From Phytopseudomonas seleniipraecipitans (GTDB lineage Bacteria; Pseudomonadota; Gammaproteobacteria; Pseudomonadales; Pseudomonadaceae): a DNA stretch of 64,000 nucleotides. Positions 18,627-26,143 of the stretch are shown one piece after another. The stretch covers positions 167,387 through 231,386 of the forward strand of contig NZ_FNBM01000009.1 of the NCBI RefSeq assembly GCF_900102335.1. The letters are read 5' to 3'. The notes below the pieces were generated by a model. The model had not been told where the DNA came from and did not search any database. It saw nothing but the letters and a program-made list of their open reading frames with translations. The translations under genes were made by a program, and so were the position numbers. Within the stretch, counting starts at the first letter, position 1; each line of letters begins with the position of its first letter.

Positions 18627-19253
18627 ATGTACGTGCCTCCCGCTTTCCGCCAGACCGACCTCCCCGCCTTGCACAGGGAGATCGGCAATTGTCGCGTCGC
18701 CACCCTGGTCAGCCACGGCCAGAACGGCTTGCAAGCCAGTCATCTGCCGTTGCTGCTGCGCCCTGACGAAGGCCGCTACGGCACGCTGTACGGCCACCTG
18801 GCGCGGGCCAACCCACACTGGCAGGTGCTGGCCGAAGGCACCGAGGCGTTGGTGATGTTCAACGGTCCCGACGCCTATGTCAGCCCGTCGTGGTACCCGG
18901 CCAAGGCCGAGCACGGCAAGGTGGTGCCGACTTGGAATTACATCGCGGTGCACGCTTACGGGCGTGCCGAGGTCTTCGACGACGCCGAACGCCTGCGCAG
19001 CTTGCTCGCAGGCCTGACCGAGCGCCACGAAGGCCCGCGCCCGCAACCCTGGGCGATGGACGATGCGCCCCAGGATTATATCGCCGGCATGCTGCGTGCC
19101 GTGGTCGGCTTCGCCCTGCCCATCGAGCGCCTGGAAGGCAAATGGAAGCTCGGCCAGAACCGCAGCGAGGCCGATCGCCGAGGCGTACACGACGGCCTCG
19201 CCAACAGCACCGAGCCGCGCGACCGCGACCTCGCGCAGCGCATGAACGGCTAA
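18627..19253 (+). CDS. PaiB-like FMN-binding protein
   Basis: The ATG at 18627 gives 208 residues starting MYVPPAFRQTD, the usual PaiB N-terminus. Conserved blocks are YGHLARANPHW, AYVSPSWYPAKAEHGKVVPTWNY and GKWKLGQNRSEADR, the FMN-binding split-barrel signature of the family annotated as FMN-binding negative transcriptional regulator. In Bacillus PaiB acts with the acetyltransferase PaiA. Here two GNAT acetyltransferases follow within 20 and 14 bp, a parallel arrangement. It is divergent from the MocR regulator. Confidence 0.9.
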   Translation: MYVPPAFRQTDLPALHREIGNCRVATLVSHGQNGLQASHLPLLLRPDEGRYGTLYGHLARANPHWQVLAEGTEALVMFNGPDAYVSPSWYPAKAEHGKVVPTWNYIAVHAYGRAEVFDDAERLRSLLAGLTERHEGPRPQPWAMDDAPQDYIAGMLRAVVGFALPIERLEGKWKLGQNRSEADRRGVHDGLANSTEPRDRDLAQRMNG

Positions 19254-19273
19254 CCAGCAGGAACCTCTCGACC

Positions 19274-19711
19274 ATGGAAATACGTGCCATCACCGCTGAC
19301 GACCACGCTGCCTGGGCGCCGCTCTGGCAGGCTTATCTGCGTTTCTACCGACACGCGTTGCCCGAGGCCATCAGTGCCGTGACCTGGCAACGCTTCCTGG
19401 CTGCCGACGAGCCGATGCATGCCGCCCTCGCGTGGCACGAAGGGCGCGCCATAGGCCTGGTGCACTGGATCTTCCACCGTTCCTGCTGGACCACCGGCGA
19501 TTATTGCTACCTGCAGGACCTGTACGTCGACGAACACGTTCGGGGCAGCGGCGCCGGGCGCAAGCTGATCGAACACGTTTACAACCAGGCCAGCCTCGCC
19601 GGTGCGTCGCGGGTGCACTGGCTGACCCATGAAAGCAACACCACCGCCATGCAGCTCTACGATCACATCGCCGAGCGCCCTGGCTTCGTGCAATACCGCA
19701 AGCTGCTGTAA
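19274..19711 (+). CDS. GNAT family N-acetyltransferase
   Basis: The ATG at 19274 gives 145 residues with GNAT signatures: MEIRAITADDHAAWAPLWQA, the strand YCYLQDLYVDEHVRGSGAGRKLIEHV (acetyl-CoA loop RGSGAGRKL), HWLTHESNTTAMQLYDHIAE and the terminal GFVQYRKLL. It sits 20 bp after the PaiB-like gene and 14 bp before a second acetyltransferase. The substrate is unknown; association with PaiB suggests a polyamine or small amine (inference). Confidence 0.88.
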   Translation: MEIRAITADDHAAWAPLWQAYLRFYRHALPEAISAVTWQRFLAADEPMHAALAWHEGRAIGLVHWIFHRSCWTTGDYCYLQDLYVDEHVRGSGAGRKLIEHVYNQASLAGASRVHWLTHESNTTAMQLYDHIAERPGFVQYRKLL

Positions 19712-19725
19712 CCAGGAGCCAGACC

Positions 19726-20409
19726 ATGAACCACGACACCTTGCTCGATTGGAAACCCGTTTCGCCGCCGCCTCGCAGCACCCTCGACGGCCGCTATGTG
19801 CGCCTGGAGCCCCTGAATAGCGCCACGCATGGCGACGATCTCTGGCTCGCGTTGCAAGGCGCCGACAGCGACCCGGCATTGTGGGATTACCTGCCCTACG
19901 GTCCCTTCGCCGAACGTGCCGCTTTCGATGTTTGGCTGCAGGACAAGCAAAGCACCAGCGACCCGCTGTTCTTCAGCGTGGTCGACAAGACCACCGGGCG
20001 CGCCGTCGGGCTGCTGTCCTTCCTGCGTATTGCGCCAAACGACGGGTGTATCGAGATCGGCCATATCGCTTTTGGCCGCGCCATGCAGCGCTCCCCTGCC
20101 TCCACCGAAGCGATTTGGCTGCTGATGAGCCTGGCCATGGACACCCTCGGTAATCGGCGCCTGGAGTGGAAGTGCAACGGCCGCAATCAACGCTCGCTGC
20201 GCGCAGCCGAGCGGCTGGGTTTCGTGCAGGAAGGCCTGTTCCGTCAGCACGCGGTGATCAAGGGGCGCAACCGCGACACGGCCTGGTTCTCGATCATCGA
20301 CAGCGAGTGGCCGCAGTGCCGGGATGCGCTGCAGCGCTGGCTGTCGCCCGACAATTTCGATGAGCAGGGCAAGCAGCGTCAGCGCCTGGAAGCGCTGCGT
20401 GCCCGCTAG
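19726..20409 (+). CDS. RimJ/RimL-type GNAT acetyltransferase
   Basis: The 227-residue protein has the RimJ/RimL layout: LDGRYVRLEPLNSATHGDDLW, PLFFSVVDKTTGRAVGLLSF, IEIGHIAFGRAMQRSPASTEA, LEWKCNGRNQRSLRAAERLGFVQEG and FRQHAVIKGRNRDTAWFSII. The motif NQRSLRAAERLGF is the conserved acetyl-CoA-binding and substrate region. It completes the PaiB/GNAT/GNAT operon, with AGGAG 8 bp before the ATG. Confidence 0.9.
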   Translation: MNHDTLLDWKPVSPPPRSTLDGRYVRLEPLNSATHGDDLWLALQGADSDPALWDYLPYGPFAERAAFDVWLQDKQSTSDPLFFSVVDKTTGRAVGLLSFLRIAPNDGCIEIGHIAFGRAMQRSPASTEAIWLLMSLAMDTLGNRRLEWKCNGRNQRSLRAAERLGFVQEGLFRQHAVIKGRNRDTAWFSIIDSEWPQCRDALQRWLSPDNFDEQGKQRQRLEALRAR

Positions 20410-20462
20410 GTATTTTTCGCGCGACACGATTGTGGCCATCCTGCAAAACCGCATCGTGGCCG

Positions 20463-20490
20463 CCATTGGCCGCGGGGCGCGGCTCCTACA
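20463..20490. repeat. REP-like intergenic element
   Basis: The sequence CCGCGGGGCGCGGCTCCTACA recurs, with one extra G, at 63091-63115. The ending GGCTCCTACA is typical of Pseudomonas REP elements. The rest of the gap 20410-20641 holds nothing else I recognise. Confidence 0.6.
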
Positions 20491-20641
20491 CGGCGTCGCG
20501 AGGTAACAACCAATCGGCTAGGAGTGTCGCCCTCGGCGCGAAAGCGACAGCGGCCCTACCGTGACCAGGCATCACGGCCACGGATCGGCGGCAAGCACGC
20601 TGCTACGTGGTTGTGTTAACCGAGGTTTGCAGGCGATGCGA

Positions 20642-21247
20642 TTACCAGGGCGCGCCGAGCCAGGCGGAAACCAGCAGCAACAGCGCCATGGCCTGATTGA
20701 ACCGGGTCATCGCCCGGGCCGAGGTGAACAGCCTGGCAGCGCCGCGCCCAAGCAATGCCCAACAGCCCAGGCATGGTAGTGAAATCGCCAGGAACACTGC
20801 TGCGAGCAAGGTCACCCGCATGGCTTGCCCAGGGCCAGGCGCGGCGAACACGCTGACCACTGCCAGGGCCATCATCCAGGTTTTCGGGTTGATCAGCTGC
20901 AAGGCGGCGCCGGCGAACAGCCCGAGTCGTTTCTCGCCAGGCTGCTCAGCCGAATCATCCAGCGCAACGGGCGGGCTGCGCAAAATCCGCCACGCCAGGT
21001 AGCTGAGCCACAGCACGCCGAACCCGGCCATCGCCCACTGCACGCGCGGGTGCTGCTGCAACAGTTCGCCCAGGCCAAGCCCCACTGCCACCACGATCCC
21101 CGCAGCCCCCAGGCAGGCGCCAAGCACCAGCGGCAACGTGGCCATCACGCCATGGCGCGCGCTGCTGCCCAGCACCAGCACGTTGGTCGGCCCAGGGGTA
21201 ATGGAGGCGACGAAGGCGAACAACATGAACGGCAACAACTGACTCAT
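20642..21247 (-). CDS. LysE/RhtB family amino-acid exporter
   Basis: The ATG at 21247 (GGAG 7 bp upstream) gives 201 residues of a polytopic inner-membrane protein. The N-terminal LLPFMLFAFVASITPGPTNVLVLGSSARHG is the LysE/RhtB signature (the TPGPTN motif). Six hydrophobic segments are apparent, including LPLVLGACLGAAGIVVAVGLG and VTLLAAVFLAISLPCLGCWALLG. These transporters export amino acids or homoserine lactones; the substrate is unknown. The AraC-type regulator gene lies 47 bp upstream on the same strand. Confidence 0.92.
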   Translation of the reverse strand: MSQLLPFMLFAFVASITPGPTNVLVLGSSARHGVMATLPLVLGACLGAAGIVVAVGLGLGELLQQHPRVQWAMAGFGVLWLSYLAWRILRSPPVALDDSAEQPGEKRLGLFAGAALQLINPKTWMMALAVVSVFAAPGPGQAMRVTLLAAVFLAISLPCLGCWALLGRGAARLFTSARAMTRFNQAMALLLLVSAWLGAPW

Positions 21248-21294
21248 CAACGGGCTCCACGGCTAGGCGAGCGTTGATGATCGGCCGGCCCGGC

Positions 21295-22134
21295 TCAGGC
21301 GTCTGGAAGGTTTGAGCAGCGGCGCTGGTAATGGGCCGGTGTCATGCCGTAAGCCCGTCGGAACCAGCGGCCGAGGTGGCTCTGGTCAGCGAAACCAAGC
21401 ACGGCGGCAACCTGCACGGGCGGCTCGCCACGGGCCAGCAGATGCCTGGCACGGGCCAGACGCAACTGCACCAGATAGGCGTGCGGCGCCAGGCCGAAGG
21501 CGGCCTTGAAGGCACGGCTGAGGCGAAAGCGATCCACACCGCAGGCAGCGGCTAGGTCATCGAGGCCGATGTCGCGGGTGTGCTGGTCATGCAGAAAATC
21601 CCTCGCCCGCTGCGCCACCAACGGCAGGCGCGGGTCCGGGTCGAGACGTCGACGCCAATGCAGCTGCTCGGTCAGGCGCGTCAACAGGCCATCGAGCGCG
21701 CTCTGCCTGAGCATGCGCATCTCATGGCGATGCAGCGCGCTGAAGGCCTGGCCAACTGCCGCCAGCAGGCGCGGCTCGCTGGCCAGCGTTGCGCTGAAAC
21801 CCGGCAGGCAGTCTGCCGGCGCCTGCTCGAACAGGCTGCGCAGCTCGCGCTCCAGCCAGTGGGCATCGAGGTATAGCATCGAGTAAGTGAAGCCTTCCGG
21901 CTCCGGCGCGTGGCCATCGTGCAGCTCACCGGGTTCGAGCAGAAACACCTGCCCTGCCAGGCTGCTGTTCAGCTGCTTGCGGCAATGAAACTGCTGCACG
22001 CCCTGCTCGGTGAAGCCGACCAGATAGGCGTCATGCCAGTGGGGATCGTAGGCATGCCCGCGAAAATGCGCGCGGATGGTCTCGATGCCGGTGTCTTCGT
22101 CCTGGGCCAGGTCGACCCAACTCTGCGCGCTCAT
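21295..22134 (-). CDS. AraC-family regulator with N-terminal cupin domain
   Basis: The ATG at 22134 with GGAG 5 bp upstream gives 279 residues; the frame continues slightly upstream. The N-terminal cupin-type sensor contains HAYDPHWHDAYLVGFTEQGVQQFHCR and VFLLEPGELHDGH. The C-terminal double helix-turn-helix contains DIGLDDLAAACGVDRFRLSRAFKAAFGLAPHAYL and the second helix VAAVLGFADQSHLGRWFRRAYGMTPAHY. Such regulators commonly control an adjacent LysE exporter, which fits the 47-bp spacing. Confidence 0.9.
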   Translation of the reverse strand: MSAQSWVDLAQDEDTGIETIRAHFRGHAYDPHWHDAYLVGFTEQGVQQFHCRKQLNSSLAGQVFLLEPGELHDGHAPEPEGFTYSMLYLDAHWLERELRSLFEQAPADCLPGFSATLASEPRLLAAVGQAFSALHRHEMRMLRQSALDGLLTRLTEQLHWRRRLDPDPRLPLVAQRARDFLHDQHTRDIGLDDLAAACGVDRFRLSRAFKAAFGLAPHAYLVQLRLARARHLLARGEPPVQVAAVLGFADQSHLGRWFRRAYGMTPAHYQRRCSNLPDA

Positions 22135-22280
22135 GCCTGCTCCAGCGCCATGCTCTGCCAATCGCTCATGCTAACCGACTCATTCGTAGCATTCTGGAAG
22201 TTTTGTGCAGCACAGGGAACACCCTTCCCGTTGGCAAGGCAAGCAGCCCAAGGCAAGCAGCGATGGCAACGCCGGTAGTT

Positions 22281-23369
22281 TTACCGGGCGCGCGCCATGC
22301 AACGCTGGTGGCGAGTGTCGACCCGGTCGGCGAACCAGGCGGTCGTCAGGCGTCGGGTGATCTTCGGGCTTTTCAGCACGATGCCCGGCAGCACCGCCCG
22401 CGGCAGCGGTTTGCCTTCGGCCTCGTCAGCAAGAGCGAACACGCGCTCGTACAGGCGACTGGACTCGAAGTCCAGGCTGTCGCCCTCTTCCAGCGCCCGG
22501 CGAATCGCCCGGTCGCTCATGTTCAGGCGATCACCCAGGGAGCGCACCGCCAATTCGGTGGAGCCGGCCTTGCTGCTGCCGTGGATGATCAGGTCGCCGT
22601 CCAGTGCCAGCGGAATGCCCGACGCGGTGGTGACCGCATGCTGGAAGGCGGCGTTGCGGCTGGCGTACCAGCCGGCATTGAAATCAGCGAAGCGATACAA
22701 GGGTTTCGGATAATTGGCCGGGTAGCCGAGCAGATGGGCGATGCCGAAGTACATGCCGCCGCGGCGACTGAACACCTCACGGCGAATCGAGCCGTCGGGC
22801 GGATAGGGATAACCGTCGGCATTGGCCTGGGCGAAGGCGATGCTGACCTGCATCGGTCCGCCGGTACGCACCGGATTGAGGGTGCCGAACAGCTGCCGGC
22901 CGAGCGGCACCATGCCGGTAAAGTCGTCGAAGATTTCGCTAAGCTGCTTCTCCGTCCGCACACGATCAAGACGCTGCTGATAGGTTTTGCCGGTGGGCGA
23001 GTCGATGTTCAGCGCGGCATTCACCACAAAACGCGGCACGTGCAGGCGGGCCGCACGGCGGTCAATTTCCGCCCGAGCGATTTTTGCCAGCCCCGGCACT
23101 TGGGGGTCGGCGTTGAAGGTCGATTCCTGCTCGGTCACCGCCAATACGGCGCAGATGTTTTCGGTGGTCGGCGGGATATCCTGGGCGGCGAACGCCGCGT
23201 AGATGTCGGTGGCCCAGCCCTGGCGATCCGCCGTCTGCGCCGGTAGCAGGCGGACGATCTGCGCACGCACCTCGGCCGGATTGGGCGCAGGCACCTGCGA
23301 CCGGCTGGAGCAGCCCGCCAGCAACAGAACCAGCAGTACGCAGGGGATACGCAGCAACGATGGTTTCAC
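22281..23369 (-). CDS. DUF1615 family lipoprotein
   Basis: I chose the GTG at 23369, preceded by AGGA 8 bp upstream, because it gives a proper lipoprotein signal: MKPSLLRIPCVLLVLLLAGC with the lipobox Cys at residue 20. The 362-residue product has DUF1615 features such as CAVLAVTEQESTFNADPQVPGL, SIAFAQANADGYPYPPDG and GMYFGIAHLLGYPANY. The EQEST segment with a following globular fold hints at a transglycosylase-like active site (inference). It is probably anchored in the outer membrane. Confidence 0.85.
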   Translation of the reverse strand: MKPSLLRIPCVLLVLLLAGCSSRSQVPAPNPAEVRAQIVRLLPAQTADRQGWATDIYAAFAAQDIPPTTENICAVLAVTEQESTFNADPQVPGLAKIARAEIDRRAARLHVPRFVVNAALNIDSPTGKTYQQRLDRVRTEKQLSEIFDDFTGMVPLGRQLFGTLNPVRTGGPMQVSIAFAQANADGYPYPPDGSIRREVFSRRGGMYFGIAHLLGYPANYPKPLYRFADFNAGWYASRNAAFQHAVTTASGIPLALDGDLIIHGSSKAGSTELAVRSLGDRLNMSDRAIRRALEEGDSLDFESSRLYERVFALADEAEGKPLPRAVLPGIVLKSPKITRRLTTAWFADRVDTRHQRCMARAR

Positions 23370-23597
23370 CAACAACGTCCTCGGATAAACATGACGCAAC
23401 TGAGACAACGCCAGCACCAAGCCGCTTCGGGATAATTTCAGCAAGGCCGGCAACAGCCGTTGCAGCCTTGGGCACCCGAGGAGCACAAGCGAACCGGCGC
23501 AGCCAACTGCGGTCTACCTTAGGTCGATGGCTTGAATCAACAGGCCGGCAGACACGGAGCACGTTCCGCTTCCGGATCGACACAAGGAGATCCACCC

Positions 23598-23882
23598 ATG
23601 GTTACTCATTACAAGAACGATGGCCATCTGGCCTGCGGCACGCACGGCGAAAACCTCGCTTCGAGCGCAGAGCTGAATCGAGTGAAATGCCGTAATTGTC
23701 GCAACACCGAGGCATATAAGCAGGCCCGTCGCGACACCCGCAATGCAGCGCGCCGCGCTACGCGCAAAACCCGAACGTCACCGCCACGTACCGATTGGCG
23801 TGCTGCCTGGCAGCAACACCTGACTGACCTGCCAGGTACGCATCGCCTACCGCGCGGTTTCGCCGGGCAATCCTACGTTTGA
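23598..23882 (+). CDS. Small basic protein with Cys-rich N-terminus
   Basis: The ATG at 23598 has AAGGAG 10 bp upstream and gives 94 residues. Residues 1-45 contain ACGTHGENL and VKCRNCRNT, a C-H-CxxC set that could bind a metal. Residues 45-70 are Arg/Ala-rich, and a Trp-containing C-terminal helix ends in LPRGFAGQSYV. The combination of a possible zinc site and basic tail suggests nucleic-acid binding (inference). I do not recognise a named family. Confidence 0.72.
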   Translation: MVTHYKNDGHLACGTHGENLASSAELNRVKCRNCRNTEAYKQARRDTRNAARRATRKTRTSPPRTDWRAAWQQHLTDLPGTHRLPRGFAGQSYV

Positions 23883-23888
23883 GCAGTT

Positions 23889-23918
23889 GGGCGATCTGTC
23901 AGCCATGACAGATCGCCC
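23889..23918. terminator. Bidirectional rho-independent terminator
   Basis: A perfect 13-bp stem (GGGCGATCTGTCA / TGACAGATCGCCC) with a 4-base loop lies between the convergent small-protein gene and glgB. It can serve both strands, though the T runs are short. Confidence 0.75.
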
Positions 23919-23938
23919 TTCAGCTGAGCCGCGCCCGC

Positions 23939-26143
23939 TTACTGCGGCTTGATTACCAGCGTGCCCAGGGGCGGCAGATCCAGCAGCAGCGATTGCGGCT
24001 GACCATGGTTGGCAATTGCCTCGGCCACCACGCCACCCTGGCTACCGGCATTGGAGCCGGCATAACGCTCGGCATCGCTGTTGAGCAGCACGTGCCAGGC
24101 GCCCGCTTTCGGCACGCCGACGCGATAACCGTTGCGCGGCTCCGGCGTGAAGTTATGCACCACCAGCAATGGCTCGCCGCTTTCATCCTGACGCAGCCAG
24201 GCATACACACTGTTGGTGGCATCGTCGCCGATCAACCAGGCGAAGCCTTCCGGCTTGCCATCGAGTTGGTGCAATGCAGGCTCATGGCGGTACAGCGCAT
24301 TGAGGTCGCTGACCAGTTGCTGAACGCCCTGGTGCTCGCCGTACCGCAACAGGTACCAGTCCAGCTCGTTGTCGTGGTTCCACTCGCGCCATTGACCAAA
24401 CTCGCAGCCCATGAACAGCAGCTTCTTACCGGGATGGCTCCACATGAAGCTCAGGTACAGGCGCAGGTTGGCGAACTTCTGCCAGCGATCACCCGGCATT
24501 TTGTCCAGCAACGAGCGCTTGCCGTGTACCACTTCATCGTGGGAAATCGGCAGCACGAAATGCTCGGAAAATGCATACAGCAGGCCGAAGGTCATCTGAT
24601 GGTGATGATGGCGACGGTGCAGCGGGTCTTCCGCGACATACTTGAGGCTGTCGTGCATCCAGCCCATGTTCCACTTGTAGGCGAAGCCCAGGCCACCTTC
24701 CTGAGTCGGTCGGCTGACACCTGGCCAGGCTGTCGACTCTTCGGCGATCACCAGCGCGCCAGGCACTTCCTGGGTGACCACGTCGTTGAGGTGACGTAGA
24801 AAATCGATGCTTTCCAGGTTTTCGCGGCCGCCATGGCGATTGGGAATCCACTCGCCATCCTTGCGCGAATAGTCGCGGTAGAGCATCGAAGCCACCGCAT
24901 CTACGCGCAGGCCGTCGATGTGATAGGCACGCAGCCAATGCAGCGCCGACGCCAGCATGAAGCCGTGCACTTCATTGCGACCGAGGTTGTAGATGAACGT
25001 GTCCCAGTCCTGGTGGAAGCCCTCGAAGGGGTGCGCGTATTCGTACAGAGCCGTACCGTCGAACTGGCCAAGGCCATGGGCATCGGTAGGGAAATGCGCA
25101 GGGACCCAATCGAGAATCACGCCAATGCCGGCCTGGTGACAGGCATCGACGAACGCCGCGAAATCAGCCGGGCTGCCATAGCGCGCGGTAGGCGCGAATT
25201 GCGACAGCAGCTGATAGCCCCATGAGCCGCCAAACGGGTGCTCCATGATCGGCATCAGCTCGATATGGGTAAAGCCCAGTTGCTGTACATAGGGAATCAA
25301 CTGCTCGCCGAGCTCTTTCCAGCTGAGCACGCGGCTTTCTTCACCCGCTTCGTGGCGCCACGACCCGGCGTGTACTTCGTAGATCGACATGGGTGCCTGG
25401 TAGCCCTGTTGCGCCTCACGGCGCTGCATCCAGTCGTCATCGCGCCACTCGAATTGCAGCGGCGCCGACACTACCGAACCGGTCGCCGGCGGTAGTTCGG
25501 TGGCCAATGCCATCGGGTCAGCCTTGAGCGGCAGGATGCCGTCGCGGCCGAGAATTTCGTACTTGTAGACTTCACCGGCACCGAGGCGCGGGATGAACAA
25601 TTCCCAGACACCGCTTGGCTGACGCAAGCGCATCGGGTGACGGCGACCGTCCCAGCCGTTGAAGCTCCCGACGACTGACACACGCCGAGCATTCGGCGCC
25701 CACACGGAAAAGCGCACACCTTCGACACCTTCATGGCTGGTCAGCTGCGCACCCAGGCTCTTGCCCAATTCGCGGTGATTGCCCTCGGCGAACAGATAGA
25801 GATCCATCTCGCCGAGCAGTTGGCCGAAGGCGTACGGGTCTTCGGTTTCCTGAACACCCGAGCTCCAGTGGATACGGTAGTGATAAGGCACGCGCTGCTC
25901 GACGCGGATGCTGAACAGCCCCGGCACACTGGATTGCTCCAGGGCGCCGAGCACCTCGCCGCTTACCGAGTGGATAAGCTCGACACCCAGCGCCCCAGGC
26001 AGGTAGGCGCGAATGATTATGCCGTGGGCCAGCGCGTGCGGGCCCAGGACCGAAAACGGGTCGCCATGCTCAGCCCTTACCAGAGCCTCGATTGCGGCGC
26101 GCTCGATACCCGCCACTTGGCGATCGGTTTCTCCATTGCTCAT
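23939..26143 (-). CDS. glgB: 1,4-alpha-glucan branching enzyme
   Basis: The 734-residue GH13 enzyme introduces alpha-1,6 branches. It has an extended N-terminal region, a CBM48 domain (GVRFSVWAPNARRVSVVGSFNGWDGR) and the catalytic barrel: HGLRVDAVASMLYRDYSRKDGEW-type nucleophile region (written GLRVDAVASMLYRDY), ALVIAEESTAWPGVSRP with the acid/base Glu, and VLPISHDEVVHGKRSLL. The start overlaps the treS stop by 4 bp, placing it third in the glgE-treS-glgB operon. It branches the linear glucan extended by GlgE. Confidence 0.97.
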   Translation of the reverse strand: MSNGETDRQVAGIERAAIEALVRAEHGDPFSVLGPHALAHGIIIRAYLPGALGVELIHSVSGEVLGALEQSSVPGLFSIRVEQRVPYHYRIHWSSGVQETEDPYAFGQLLGEMDLYLFAEGNHRELGKSLGAQLTSHEGVEGVRFSVWAPNARRVSVVGSFNGWDGRRHPMRLRQPSGVWELFIPRLGAGEVYKYEILGRDGILPLKADPMALATELPPATGSVVSAPLQFEWRDDDWMQRREAQQGYQAPMSIYEVHAGSWRHEAGEESRVLSWKELGEQLIPYVQQLGFTHIELMPIMEHPFGGSWGYQLLSQFAPTARYGSPADFAAFVDACHQAGIGVILDWVPAHFPTDAHGLGQFDGTALYEYAHPFEGFHQDWDTFIYNLGRNEVHGFMLASALHWLRAYHIDGLRVDAVASMLYRDYSRKDGEWIPNRHGGRENLESIDFLRHLNDVVTQEVPGALVIAEESTAWPGVSRPTQEGGLGFAYKWNMGWMHDSLKYVAEDPLHRRHHHHQMTFGLLYAFSEHFVLPISHDEVVHGKRSLLDKMPGDRWQKFANLRLYLSFMWSHPGKKLLFMGCEFGQWREWNHDNELDWYLLRYGEHQGVQQLVSDLNALYRHEPALHQLDGKPEGFAWLIGDDATNSVYAWLRQDESGEPLLVVHNFTPEPRNGYRVGVPKAGAWHVLLNSDAERYAGSNAGSQGGVVAEAIANHGQPQSLLLDLPPLGTLVIKPQ

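Noticed and set aside
23889..23918. CRISPR-like short palindrome
   Set aside because: It is a single perfect hairpin between convergent genes, i.e. a terminator; no repeat-spacer array is visible anywhere in the window.
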